A stretch of DNA of 64,000 nucleotides from Paratinospora sagittata (GCA_035771175.1 CM069595.1:3390094-3454093); one strand, 5' to 3'. Shown: positions 47,633 to 61,400, numbered from the stretch's first letter. Notes: a model not told the origin generated them from the sequence alone. A program made the numbers and translations.

Positions 47633-47649
47633 GGTCATCATCTGCGTCA
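47633..47649 (-). promoter_or_regulatory. as-1-like element upstream of NIMIN C
   Basis: On the minus strand TGACGCAGATGATGACC: TGACG and TGACC with starts exactly 12 bp apart, the as-1 spacing. It sits about 235 bp before the ATG. as-1 motifs bind TGA factors, the DNA-binding partners of NPR1. One half site is imperfect. Confidence 0.55.
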
Positions 47650-48027
47650 GCAAACTGACATCAATAGAAACCGAACACGTGACGATACATCCAGAGATTG
47701 GGTTTGATCCTCCGTACTAAACTGTCTCTGTGTTATTCCCTGTACAAAGGTTGAGGGGGACCCGCATTGTGTACGTGGGCTAAGCTCGTTCATTGCAGGC
47801 ACCGACAGAAAGAGGCGATGGGTATTCAAACGCACCAAAAGAGCCGCTAAGAGTCGGGTCAAAATATATATTAAAAAATATATTCATGTTTACCGAACAA
47901 TACACACATTAATATATTATTAAAAAAATTAATAATAAATAAAAATTAATATACACCGCAATAGCCTGGTTATGATTTTGAATATATATTTTATAGATTG
48001 TAAAAGCATTTCTGTTAAAATAATTAT

Positions 48028-48029
<2 letters not shown>

Positions 48030-48072
<43 letters not shown>
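48030..48072. repeat. (TA)n microsatellite
   Basis: Uninterrupted TA dinucleotide run. Confidence 0.97.
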
Positions 48073-48073
<1 letters not shown>

Positions 48074-48183
48074 CATGTAAATATCATATTTATTCTAAGC
48101 AAGTAGGAATTGAGAATTAAATTTTATAATCTTTTGTTTAACCTTGTCCAATTTTGAAAAGGTGCATAGATTCTTAGTATGTA

Positions 48184-48849
48184 TTAAGGATGTAACAGGT
48201 TAGGGTGGGTCAGATTCGAGCAAAAACTCAACCTAACTCAAACAGTTAGGGTTAAAAAAAAATAAAACTCCAAATAAATTTCTTAACTCAAACCAACTCA
48301 TCCCAAACTAGTGTGGGTTAAGCCAAAACTTAACCTAACCCAAATAATTCGGGTTAAAAAAAATGAAACTCAATTAGAACCAAACTAACTATTTATCCAA
48401 TTCATCTCAAACTAGTTCAGGTTAGGTTGGTCATTCAGATTAAGAAGACTTTTTTTTTTCCAAAAAGATTGCTTGCACAGTAAAAGAAAAAAAAATATGA
48501 AAGAAAACAAAAGAAATACAAACAAAAGAAGAAGAAGAAACAAAGAAAAAAAAATGAAGAAGAAAAAGTGGATCAAAGAAGAAGAAGAAACAAAGTAGAA
48601 GGATTAAGAAGTTTTATGTAGAAAGTCAAAAAGGTTCCGATTTGGGTTTAAAACTTTAGAGGTTTCGTTAGTTTTGCAATTTTGGTGACTTTAGGGAATA
48701 ATAGATTTTAAGAGTTAATGTTAGGTTTAGTTTGGGTTGGATTGAGTTTTAAGAGGATCAACCCATAACCCAACCCAATCCATTCCGATTGAGATTTTTG
48801 AACCCAACCCAACATTTGTGTTCGATTCAATCAGATTGACTTATACCCC
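48184..48849. mobile_element. hAT-type MITE with 9-bp target duplication (666 bp)
   Basis: Bounded by TAGTATGTA at 48175-48183 and 48850-48858. Ends are GGATGTAACAGGTTAGGGT and the inverse of GGGGTATAAGTC, a degenerate terminal inverted repeat of the AGGGGTGTAA type. The interior is filled with AACCCAACC / GGTTGGGTT words and a purine-rich core, with no coding capacity. An 8-9-bp duplication is characteristic of hAT elements. Confidence 0.75.
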
Positions 48850-48858
48850 TAGTATGTA

Positions 48859-51193
48859 CTTAATTCAGATATAAGAAAATCTTATCTATGAAGGTCTAAA
48901 AGCATGTTTAACAAAGTTGAATATATGTGGACTCTAGGCAATTTTTATGACTAACTTAAAAAATGTTGTGAAAAACTTGTTGGTTAGCTGTAATTAAAAA
49001 AATATTTTTAGAGAAAAATTAAGAAAAAAGATTATTTTTAGAAAACATAAAAAATGTTATTTTTTGAATTTTTCTTTTAGTTGATTTGTAATTAATGAGA
49101 CTCACATAAGCTTTTTTTTACACTTGATTTGTGTAAAATCTTAAAACAAAGGTTTTCCGTGTGTTTCTAAATTTAAAAAGTACTTTTTGAATATGATACC
49201 AAACATATTTTCAAAAATAGCAAAACAGCAAATCAATTAAAAATAAAATTATATTTTATTTTTTAAAAACTATTTTAAAATTGTATATAGTTTCTCGGTG
49301 CGTTTGAATCATGTTTCTCTAACACGGTAAGTAGGAAAAGCAAGAGTACATGTAGTAAAACTACATTAATCCAATCAACGCAAGATACACAGTACATATA
49401 TGTTTGATTGGATGGATGTAGGAGGCCCTAGTTTTTATTTATTTATTGCTAGAAATATTATACCAATTGCTATAAATTATTAATGTCATATCAAAAAAAT
49501 ACACTTTTCAATTAAGTTGAAAGTCGATGCTAATGTTTAACACATATGATTTGTAGCAAATGAAAATTTCAAGCTCTTTAGCATTTTTCATATATTACAA
49601 TGTTAGTTACTATACAAGGGTCTAAACCCATAATAACAATAGCAACTTAATTTTGCTCCAAAGGCATTGAGACTTGATCCCATGACCAAGAGTAGGAAGG
49701 GTCCTCTGAATTATATGCCGTTTCCTTTTAATGCATATATTACTTAATCCTTAAAGCATCTCTGCTTTTAATATATAATATTATTTTAAAAATAACTTCT
49801 TATTAAAATTACGTTAAATAAATAAATGTCAAAGGTACCAGCAATAAATTAACAATTAAGTAAGAATGAAATCAAACTAAGAAAAGTTTTATCTAAATAT
49901 ATGGAAAATGCTAATTAAAGCGACTTGCAATATTCACATTTAAAGTATATGTCACTTTTGTGTACTATTAAATTATCTTGAATTATGTGTTAATATATAA
50001 TTCTAGATAATTCAATGATAAACAAAAATAATGTACACTTTAAGTATGCATATTTAATGTTAATGTAGCAATACTCTAAATGTTTGGGCATGCCCGCATT
50101 TATTCGCATTTGTTATGAGGGTCAGTCTAAATATTTTTGTCATGTTCGAGTCGGAGAAATACATTCACCAATCATGTTGATATCTCTGAGAAGAAAAGTT
50201 CTATATATCCGTACCAATGCGTTCAAATGGAATCAAACATCGAAGGGTTGATTGAAAAATAGTAGAAATTCTAAACACAAGAAAAATATGGTCTGTCATA
50301 AAAAGACACTTTAATTTATTTATTTAAGAAGTTTTTTTTTCTTTTAAAAAAGAAAAGAAAAGAAAAGAAAAGAAAGAAGAAGGAAGAAAATACATGATGT
50401 TGTGAATCACGTTGCAATATGCCGACAACAATCTACAATTTATAGGAATTAAAGAAGCTTTTCTTCCTTTGGCCCTCTTTAATTGTGTTTTACTTTACTT
50501 CGATAGGGATAAACTTTTTATTATTAAAGCAACCATGGATTCAGATCTTGCTAATAATAATAATAATAATAATAATTACTGTAAAACATCTTTTACTTCT
50601 ACTGTATATATACAGTACTACTATTATTATTATTGTATAGCTCAATCGATAAAGTTAGGTGAAGCTTCATTCCCGTGTGAATGAACTTCCCAAATTTCTC
50701 CAAAATGAAAGTAGGTGATTTTCCCCGACAAAATTGAGGACTAAGTACAAAAGATAATTATTTCACTATCTGTTTTTTCACGTTGCATCTTTCTCTGTTC
50801 ATTACATCTTCTTTTTGTGTTAATTAAAGACAAACTTTGTTTACGTTCAATTTGAGATTCACAAGAAATTAACATTATAATTAACTATTCACTAAGATTT
50901 AAATGGTAATCGGCGATGTACAAAGCATTTATAGGTAGCATATATACCTACCTATGTACGCCACTTACCCAAGAACATTATCTCTTTAAGTTTTCTAGCT
51001 TCAAAGGAAGGATCCTAATGGGACCAATCCAGAGAACTAATAACAAGCCTATGTCAAAAGAGATCTTGACTTTTGAGGAGGCGAAATCGGATTACAGCTA
51101 CCCTAAAGCTCCATTACATGATGTGGAATATATCCCCATGTTATCTAGGATTTCTTTTGAGATAGGCTGGTTGGTTCCCTAGCTTGGTCTCCG
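48859..51193. other. Gene-empty AT-rich stretch
   Basis: No gene recognised. Simple repeats: an AAAAG-type run near 50346-50380, (AAT)n near 50552-50575. The ORF around 50916-51182 has no family resemblance. Confidence 0.45.
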
Positions 51194-51202
51194 TAGGATC
51201 TG

Positions 51203-51595
51203 TTAGAGGTTAAAGCCAACCTGACCAAATTAAATCAACTTCGACGAGTTAAGTTGGGTTAGGTTGGTCCAGTATTTGAGTTTGGTTGGATAAGAAGCCT
51301 GAAAAATCAATCTAACCCAACCCGATATGAATTAGTTTGATATTATAATATGATGGTGAATAAATGTGATTTTATTTAAAATATCTTGATATTTTATGGT
51401 TAATTTGAAATAATTATATTTAAAATTGAAACATTAAATGTTTGATGTCTATTAATATATAATTTGTATGTAAAATTTACAAGTATAATTTAATTCATTT
51501 TAAGAGTCCACATTCTCAACCCATCCCGAACTAGTTTGAATTGAATTGGGATTTAACTCAAACCTAACCCAACCCAACCCAACCCGTTACACCCC
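51203..51595. mobile_element. hAT-type MITE with 9-bp target duplication (393 bp)
   Basis: Bounded by TAGGATCTG at 51194-51202 and 51596-51604. The right end is CCCGTTACACCCC (inverse GGGGTGTAACGGG); the left end GAGGTTAAAGCC is a mutated counterpart. The interior carries GTTGGGTTAGGTTGG and AACCCAACCCAACCC. It shares terminal sequence and vocabulary with the 48.2-kb element, so one family. Confidence 0.78.
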
Positions 51596-52275
51596 TAGGA
51601 TCTGCTATGTGTGTGCCAGTGGGTTTGTTCTAAATAGGAAGAAAACGAAAATGAAACATTCTCCAATCATCGTACGCCACATCAGTATGAATATGATTTG
51701 AAGTAGTAGAAACATTTCTCCTTCATCCCGCGGGGCTCCAAGGACTTAAAGTCAAATCTCTTTTGACATAGGCATGTTGATTGTTCAAAAAAGAAAACAA
51801 AAAAAATAAAAAATAAGACAAGGTGTATATACACATATATAGTAATAAAAATATAGAAGATGGAATATCATCCAAATTAGGCTAACATACGAGAGACGTG
51901 AGGGTTTTTTTGTGTTCTTACTTATGAGTTTATTTGGCATTCATTATATTTATATGTTATTTGCATTCTTTTCACCAAAAAGAAAAAATGTTATTTGCAT
52001 TTCATTTGACTGTGCGCGACAAATTAATTACACATTATTAGTCATTATTAATTAGTGTTATAATACTCAAAGAAGTAGTGTTACACTTTGTCATTCATAG
52101 CTGAGATAGATAGAAACATCAATTTTTATATACCATTGAAGAATCATATGCAAAAACAGTATATGAGCTAAAAATGTCACTTTGCCGTTTTCTTAAAAAA
52201 AAATAAAATATATGGAAATACCGTTTTCTTAAAATTAAAGAACATCAATGATGTAAAATGGAATTGCAGCTTATA

Positions 52276-52277
<2 letters not shown>

Positions 52278-52319
<42 letters not shown>
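52278..52319. repeat. (TA)n microsatellite
   Basis: Uninterrupted TA run, about 130 bp downstream of NIMIN D. Confidence 0.97.
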
Positions 52320-52322
<3 letters not shown>

Positions 52323-52448
52323 TTTAGAATTTTCTTGAAAATAAAAAAAATAGAACAAATAAAAAATTAAACAAACGCATGGTTCTCTAAATGACTCACA
52401 TCCATCAATGGACATGATATTTTCCAGTAACTAATTACATTTTTAATA

Positions 52449-52865
52449 CTAAAGTGATAGCTTGAGATCCAACCCATTCCCATCTTCTTCTTTGGCCTCT
52501 TGACATCTTCCTAAAGATCTCTGAGAAGGGCCAACTTGATTATTCCTGGAACGAGCTTTGATATTCATAAACTGTGTATTACTGCTGTTATTATTAGTAC
52601 CCTCCATGAAATCTTCCCATTCAAATTTTGGTATCCACACCGCTTTCTTATGATTATGATCATGAGCTGTTGGCAGCTCATTATCATTGTTCTTGATGAC
52701 CATCATCTTCTTCTCTTGCTCGTCCTTCTTCAAACGATCTTCTGTGATTTTCATCAGACGGTCGCGAGCGTCTTTGGTGCTTCTTATCAGTGCGAAGAAC
52801 ATCTCCATCTTCTGTTCTTCCTCGTCTTCTTCGTGAACTTTTCTCCTCTTCTGCTCTCTTTCCAT
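52449..52865 (-). CDS. NIMIN-like NPR1-interacting repressor D
   Basis: Intronless, 138 aa, the longest of the four. MEREQKRRK, an acidic stretch, QKMEMFFALIRSTKDARDRL, a basic and Asn/His-rich linker, AVWIPKFEWEDFMEG, a poly-Asn/Ser segment, and the EAR motif LDLKLSL at the C-terminus. Same inferred role in NPR1 regulation. A strong TATATAAATA lies about 125 bp upstream. Several TGACG words occur 0.5-1.4 kb further up (near 53341, 53894, 54309), but none has as-1 spacing. Confidence 0.87.
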   Translation of the reverse strand: MEREQKRRKVHEEDEEEQKMEMFFALIRSTKDARDRLMKITEDRLKKDEQEKKMMVIKNNDNELPTAHDHNHKKAVWIPKFEWEDFMEGTNNNSSNTQFMNIKARSRNNQVGPSQRSLGRCQEAKEEDGNGLDLKLSL

Positions 52866-52985
52866 TTTTCTTCTTCTTCTTCTTCTCCTTGGTTTGGTTT
52901 TTTTCCTTCTAATCTTTGCTTCTTTTTTTAAGTTTCGAATACTTGGCAGTTTCGTGTTTGACGGGCGACACTCACTTATTACTGC

Positions 52986-52995
52986 TATTTATATA
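52986..52995 (-). promoter_or_regulatory. TATA box of NIMIN-like gene D
   Basis: TATATAAATA on the minus strand, about 125 bp before the ATG at 52865. Confidence 0.65.
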
Positions 52996-55423
52996 CCAAG
53001 AGGAAAGGCCCTGAACCACGACACATCTCCCTATCAATACAAGTCTTGCAAGTCTACTTTTTTTTTTTTTCTTCTTCCCCAAGTTACTTTTACCTTTCCA
53101 AATTTGTTTTTCTTTGTTAAAGTCTTAAAAAAAATGTTTTTCTTACTAAAAAAATATGTAATTATAAATGTAGAGTGAACTAGTATAATCATTGCATTGT
53201 ATACTAAATATTGAGATGTGTAATACATACATTTTTAACAACTATAACAAAGTAATTTATTTTGGTCGTCTGGGCATTTGGGCTAACTAGCTTAAGCGCA
53301 CTAATTAATCCTTAGGAACAAGCTCCAATGAGGAAAGAGAGTGACGCCCTCCAAATAGGTATATAAGGTGCTTCACATGCACTTCAAAGCACAAGAAATT
53401 TTTTTTTAAACAAAGTTTGCGTGCACCTCACCTGTTAATGAGACTTGAACTCATGTCTTTATTATAATAAATGCAAGTACACGTGTAAATGTAATCTTTT
53501 GTAATTAGAGTAGTGATTTTATTAAAAAAAATACTATTAATCCTTTTGTATAAAATAGTAGAAAGTTGAAATTAAGAAGAATAAAATACTATTAATAGTA
53601 TGAAAAATATTACTAGTCTACCAAGGAAGAAAAAAACAATACATAAAGTTGGAAAGTTATATTATATTAATACGTTTCATATTATTGAAAAAAATTTAAA
53701 ATTTAAAAAGAAGTAATAAAGTATAAAAGAAGAATGGTAGAAATAATTATATGGCAATTTTAAGAAATAATTGGATCAGCATAATAGATCAGTTTGATTT
53801 GGGAGTCGGGAGGCCGGTCGGTTCCTAACGCCCAAATTGCATCGTGAAATCCACTGATGTAACGCCGCGCCAAACATGATGACATGCACACCGTGACGAC
53901 AGAGACGTGGCTTTTTTTCTGGTTTAATGTGAAAACTAAAACAAGTAACCAAACCTCACCCCATGATTTCACAATTACACGTGGCAGACATGCGGCTTGA
54001 AGTGTCCCACTTCTCCGCCGGTGTTTGCCGTTTTACTAGTATTTAAAAAAGATGCATTTAATATTTAAAAAATAAAATGTTGTCAGCTTTATGTCGCCGG
54101 AATCATGCAGAAAAATAAGACTTGTTAAGTCAAACTTAATTGTATAAGAGGTCAAAAGTTTTATTTAATAATAACCTGTGGATTTGAAGAGTAAAGTAAG
54201 GCGTGCCTGCTTATATATTAAATAAATTGGCGTTTTTAGCAAGCTTGTCGTATTCTTCAGCAACTGCCAAAGAAAAGCGTGTTATCCGCATGTTACATAT
54301 GAAACATGTGACGTGCGTGTCACCGACGATTCCGTGTGTCACATGCCAACGTGAGAGAGAGAGCGAGAGAGAATTCGGAACCTAATAAGATTTAAGTTAT
54401 TCATAAATGTTTTTAAGAACCAACTCAAAACATTTACCCATGCGGAATTTTTTTTTATTTTTTATAAATATAGTTTTTAATAAATATTTTGTTTACATAG
54501 AATTGAAAGAGGAGAATAAATGAAGCCACCATTATTTTCAACTTATTAAATGCCATATTTCCAGTTACATCTACAAAAATCTTAGAACACCCATTCAGTC
54601 GACCAATATTTTTCTAAAGTCGTTTTTAAACCTTCGGTTGGTTGTTGACCATCGCGTACCGAAACCATTAGAAAGCTTCGAATGTTCTTAAGCTCCAAGA
54701 GAAGTAAAACAAGCCGCCCATGAATTGAGCCATCAAGGTTGAAAAATGCCCTACAAGCTGATCTTATCTTATAGAGTTACTGTCTCTATAAGAAAAACAG
54801 GTCAAAGCCTCATAAACAAGTCAACACCAACTAGAGGCAAGGAAAAAATGACTTATAATGTATTATGTCCAATATGATACTTTCCAACCATTCAAATGTT
54901 GACAGTAAATAAAAGAACAAAAAACAAAAGAAAAGGTAAACACAATTGTCAATTGTAAATTTTATTAGCATATACAATTGAGTATAACAGAACAATATGG
55001 TTTGAGAATTTTACTAGTAGATTCAGTAGGACAGCATGAAACAATGAAACTTCTCTATCTAACAAATGCAGATATTGAAGTGTGTTTCACTTTCAGATGA
55101 TAGGATAAATTAAGCTCAACATTTATTCTAAACAAGCCCGCACATCCTCTGCAATGCCCGCAAACGGGAATTGGAATCTTCCAAATCGCAGTTGCCACTG
55201 CCACAATGGAAGGAATGGCAACAATGTATGTATTTAATTAACACTGCTATACTTGCATTGCATGCCTCTATATATGATGCTCCTCAAGTATGTTGAATAG
55301 AAACATCTACTAGATTTAAAACCAATGAGCACAGGTTTGATATACTTGTTACCTTTAGATTGTATGCAGATGGTTACTCTCGAATCGAAAAGTTGATGCC
55401 CTGCCTGCAGGGAGAAAATCTTT
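52996..55423. other. NIMIN D upstream region and G6PD 3' flank
   Basis: No gene seen. Between about 53800 and 54340 there is a locally GC-richer part with ACGTG and TGACG words (ACACGTGGC near 53977). This could be distal promoter of NIMIN D. The part below 55424 is the 3' UTR side of the G6PD gene. Confidence 0.4.
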
Positions 55424-58400
55424 CTACTCATCCGCCCATCGTACGCCATGTTTTGCTCCTAAGTAGTAAGCTCCAACAGGACCTCTCCCTCCAAACTCAT
55501 AGAGCTCTGGGGCTACCTTGTTTCTGTCTATCTCATGTAAAACAGGGGTTAAAATATCCCATGCAGCTTCCAATTCATCACTTCTCATAAAAAGATGGTT
55601 GTCTCCATCAATGACATCAAGAAGAAGATGCTCATAAGAGTCGGGAACCTCCACATTATACCTAATAGTAAACAAAAAACACAAAAATGAGTTGGAAGGA
55701 TTTTGAATTTCAGTTTTGGAGTTAGTTTCCCTCATCTGAAACTAGCACTTGCACAAGTGAATAAACAATAAAATATCATGTTTACACATACAGATATATT
55801 GTGAATCATCTGAGAATTACCAACCATGTTACCAATATGCCCAAGTACTTTAAACAAGGAATGATTTTGCACTCTTGATTATGCTTAGTACTATGCTTAA
55901 TAAATACTAAGGTAATAAGTTTTGTAAATCGCTGAAAAGGCAAAATTTCTTTCTGCAAAAGAAAAGTCTTCTTTACACAATTCATAATTTTCAATATGGA
56001 ACAGATCTTACAACATTAAGAATAATATTTTCAAAATAGTGACTTGATGCTGACAAAAATTACATTTATGAGACTACAAGATTATATGATGCAATATGTT
56101 TGTAATTTGTTTAGTAGGTCAGTGGGGGTTTGAAACCAGAAACTTACAACTTTCATCTCATTATCAAACCATTGAGCCACTGGAACAATCCCCAATATTA
56201 AGTCAATTAGCAGTTAGTATTAATAATATAATAAGTCGTATAATTCAATTAATTTTTGTAAAATAACTATTAACGGTTGAAATTTTTGGGCAAAATCTAA
56301 AGTCAGCCAAATTATTTACATCATGTTGCATCTTTTTACATGAAATGTGATTTCTTTTACAGTGATTTGTGCCATAATATTGATAAATTACAAACAGAAC
56401 AGTCAAATAAATTACATCTCAAGGTCTATGAATTTAGATATATCACATATGCAATATGTTTAATAAAATTTCATGGAAATATCTCAATACTGAAACCCAC
56501 GCATGTAAATTTAAAAGTTTTATGAAATATTGAGAGCTAACTTAATAAGATTCTCAGCTTACTTTTCCTTGTAGAGCAAATTTAATTCTGATGCATCCAA
56601 CTGCAACCCTAACCCTGGAATCTTATTGTTGACTTTGACAAGGATTGCCTCATCTGGTACATCTCGTAGGATCAGTTCATTAGTCCCAAGATCAATGTTA
56701 CTGCCAATACATTCACGGTAAATATTTCCAGGAACGTGGTGAAATTGGATTCGTATCTCAACTCTGCACGGAAGCCACAGTGTGTTAGTTACTGCCAAAG
56801 AAAAAAACCAGCAACTCCAAAACGATCACTAGATAAGCTAGTATCAGTAGATACTCAAATAGGCTCAAGAATCCTGAATGAAATGGATGAAATTAAAGTC
56901 AACAATCCATTCAATCCGAATACCAAAGCCATCGAGTCTTTATCTTTCAATTTCCTTTGATGAAGTCACAACTCTCTGTAAATTTCATAGACTATGTTGA
57001 TCACTTCACTTTCACCTTCATTTGATTGATAGAGGACTAGCCCATCAAACAATGAAGACCCACGACTGCATGTATACCACTTTACAATATGCACACATCA
57101 ATCACAACATTCTATAGTCTATTGAAGATTTTACCCCTTCATAAGAAATCCAAAGAAGAGAAGCCATATGCCAATGGTCATCAAAATCACAATCATGTAA
57201 AAATCAAAGTAATTAAAGGTGCGATGCAAGGCACAAGCCTTAAGTATTATACATAAAGCAATAGATAAAGAGAAAAAAGATGATCAAAAGGAATAATATG
57301 CAGTATGGCAGTAGTTAGGTTCAATCTTCTATTAAATAAAAATAACAATAATAAAAATGTCCTAGAGGACTGTGCATGTGAGCCATTATACAAGTCAGAA
57401 TTGTGATTCAAATTGGTGAATTGTGCAATTCACAGTTCGGTTCACAGAAATCGATATGAATTGGGTCCTCGAATCAGTATAGCCATGAATCACAAGTGAA
57501 TTGGTCAAAATCGGTTCAAACCAGATTAAATCAATAGTGAATCAGATCGAATCGATTTGAGTCACTAGCTAAATCAGTTCGAATTGTTGATAGCTAAAAT
57601 AGCACATGTACCCTTATAAGTTATAACTATGTGGTATTTGTTATTTAATATATGTTATAAATTAAATATATATAGTCATTGGAGCATCTAAAATAGATAT
57701 AGTCCTATTCTTTCAACCTTTTTTGCACCAAGTGGAGACATCATAGAGGTCTCAAGTTGCTCCCATGCACATCCCAACTTTTAGCATCAAACTATAGCAA
57801 TGATCCAAAAATAAAATGAAAGACGAACATAATCAAGGAATGAATTAAAAGACAAATCAAAGTAACTTAATTGAGAGAATTTGGAATGCATTAGAGAAAA
57901 ATAACAGAAACGGATCCAAATGGATGGAGAGAGGATGCAATGATATACGCCTTTAAAAAGATGATACCTAGATACAGTTGAATAGCAAGAATGGATTCAC
58001 CCAACACCGACATTTGGGATTACATATGGATGATGAGAAAGAAATTAAGAATGCACAATCAAAGAAAATTAATCAAGTAATTATTATACAGGATCTATAA
58101 GGTCTCACCTATGCCTGATGAGGCCCATGCCAGCTTTGATCAGAAAGGGCACACCGTCCCAACGAGCGTTGTCAATGTATAGAGCAGCAGAAAAAAATGT
58201 GGGTGTCAAGGTGTTCAAGTAAATGTCACCCTTGTCCATGGAACTTCCTTTATACTGACCAAGAACAACATCCCCAAGCTCCAATTTCCGGATTGATCTC
58301 AAAACCTTAACCTATATATTTCCTTTCAATCAGCAAAATAGAGAATAAAGATAGAATAATTCATGCACCTTGCTCGTGGCTATTTTACCTTTTCATTGCG

Positions 58401-61400
58401 AACATCTTCATCATCAAGACTAACTGGGGGTTCCATGGCAAACAATGCAATTGTCTGAAGTATGTGACTCTGTACTATATCTCGAATGATGCCATAACCA
58501 GTAAAATACCTAAGTATTAGAAATATGATAAGGACAAAGATATAACAAAACTGAAGGGAAGATATATGGAATAAAGACGATTTACTTGATTTACTCAAAA
58601 GCTCAAAAACAGTCTAGATGACTACCTTCCTCTTGCTTCCATTCCCCAATCTTCTGATAAAATCACCTGTTAGAAATCTTAGAAGAATTATAAGACTGTT
58701 GACAGAGAAAGCCCCAGTGTGGCCTCGGAACATTTAAAAATAATAATACCTGCACATTTCGTATGTAAGCCCGGCTCCACAATGGCTCAAACACTAAATT
58801 TGAGAACCTTAGTACAGTGAGATTTTCAATTATGTTCTTCCCCAAAAGATGATCTATCCTGCAAAGAAAGATATTGAAAACAAGATTCAATTACCCAATC
58901 AATTACTGCACAAGAAACTGAGCCAAATCTTAATAGATAAGCACAAAACCAGAAACACACCAAAGGTCAAACATTATGACTGCTTATGCATGTACCTATA
59001 GATTTGTTTCTCTTCAAGTTTTGAAAGCAGAGATTGTGTCAACTTAAAAGATGACAGTGCATCAAAACCAAAAGGCTTTTCAATAATTATCCGATTCCAA
59101 CCCTTTGAAGTTTGGGCACAATCAGCTAGGGAGGAAGTGACATCAAGTAGTGCTTCTTGGGGCACAGAAAGGTAAAACATCCTGTTTGCTTCAGACTCAT
59201 TCTGAGATATGTAAACTGCAGAAAATGAATTGCCAAACCTTGCAAAGAACTTCCGAAATAGGAAACAAAAAGCAGGACATTGTATAAGCCAAAGTACCAA
59301 AACCCCAATTAGTATTAAGTTTACCTCAATCTTTCCCATTTGAGAGTTAAGCTTTGCCATCCCTTCTCTATTGTTATAGCCTCCATTAATGTAGTACGTC
59401 CTACTGAGAAAAGTATCAATTTTGTCCCCGCAGTCTTTTCTGTGGAAAAGATTTATATTTTCGAATTTCAATCAGTATCTTCTTAATCCACCTTTATGGA
59501 AAAACATCAAAGTGAAAAACATCCTCATGATATACTAACAACAGGAAATACACCAAAATACCAATTGCCCATTCCTCAACTTTGCCAACAACTCAAGGAA
59601 AGGAAATTGAAAGGAGAAAAAAGAAAAACAAGATTAGGCTTGGCATGGTCAGCTCACAATTTGAAAGAAGATATAAGGATAAGAGGATCACCAAACCTAG
59701 ATTTGTTAAAGAGAATTTAAAGAGAAACTGATAAAAGATGTTATACAAGGACCATACTGATGATCGACACGACAAGTCAAAGTTGACGCAATTATAGATC
59801 TCAAATCTTCATCTGTCAAGCTCTTTCTTGAGTACCCGAAGATACCAACATCCTGCAACCATATTGAGAAATATAAGCAAACAACAACATTGATATTATA
59901 AATTATAGGTAGGTAACTATTCAACCTCCAAATTTAACAACAGTATATATAAATTATAATGTCATAAGTCTTAAAATGATTGTTCTTAGAATCAACATAT
60001 AAAGAATAACAATACCTAGTTGTTTAAATGTTTTGAGAATTTAATTTAATAGTTATAAATTTATAAATAACTTATGTAATTGTCATTAGATTTCACCAAG
60101 GTCAAATACTAAGGTTATGTTGAGGCACGTTGAATAGTTTTAACCATAGAATTTGTGAATATTTAGGTGATTTTATTAGTCATATACTTGGTCTCTTATT
60201 TTTTTGTTTGCAGAGTTGTAAAGAATTCAAGAAATCAAGTGTTTGAAACAATGGCTGGAGGCCTAGGCGTGGAGATCTGAAAGCCTAGGCACTGGTGAAT
60301 AAGATTCAGGCTTGCAACTAGGGGTCGGGCGCCTAGGTGCCAAGAATTGGGGGCCATGATGCTGAGTTGCTGGAGGATGAAGTGTGTGAATATAGAGAAT
60401 GGGCGTCGCAACATTGATGCATAGAGGAGAATGCATTGAAGAGCCGCCGAGAAGAAGAATTAGAGATTGGACGAATCTATTCACTAGTTTTCATTTTCAT
60501 CTCTATTCATTCTTGTGTTAGATTTTTTTCTCTCTCAATGACGTTGAATCTTATGGAGATTTAAGTTTTTATTATTAGTTATGGGCTAGATTTATCTTTT
60601 AGGCAATTGGAACTCAACATGTAATTTGGATCTTATACTTCTCTTTTTTGTACGGTGTTTAATGCTTCTAGTTAACTATCATTAATTAAATTGGTTTGGT
60701 AAACCTTGATGAACTTGGAAAAGGGAGTTTTGTATTTAGCGATAATTAGAGTAACATATAATCAATGTGCGAAAGTCGTGAGATCAAGTGAGACAGGAAT
60801 ATACTTACACGACATATGTAACTACTAAGAGAGCCTGAACATAATTAATCATGTCTTAATCTAATTCTCATAAGGATATATTGATTTAGTTAAGAAAAAT
60901 ATTTCTGCTTGACCATCAGGAGAGGCTAGTAGATATATTAGGATTCTTGGTTAAGCTTATATAGAAAAAAATTTAAGTCCATGTATACCTACCTTTTAAA
61001 TTATTGACTAGGAGAAAAGATAAAAACAGTTCTACCTCAGGAAGAAACCCACTGTAATAGAGTGCAAATAGAGCAGGGAAAATTTTCTTTCTAGCCAGCT
61101 CTCCAGTAGCCCCTATAACTGCAATGCAAAGAGAGGGTGTTCTACCAGATGATTTTGTTCCTAACGGTGCAGGCTCCAACAATGTTTTAGGACTATTAGA
61201 AATTACAGTTTGATGCGTGGATATAGAACTCTCTTTGATCTTGGAAATGGGTGCATTTGTTTCTTCTACTGATCCTGCATATTCAATTGTTCACAAAATA
61301 GGAAAATATTGTTCAGAAGACGGAAGAAAAACTTCTTATTAAGGAAGTTGAACATGTCATAGAGTCATCTTCTATGCTCAAGTCAAAATCTCTTTCTCTT

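Noticed and set aside
59202..59218. Alternative G6PD acceptor CTGCAG|TTTACAT at exon 6
   Set aside because: It puts [11 protein letters not shown] out of frame; the acceptor CTCAG|AATGAG at 59202/59201 keeps phase.
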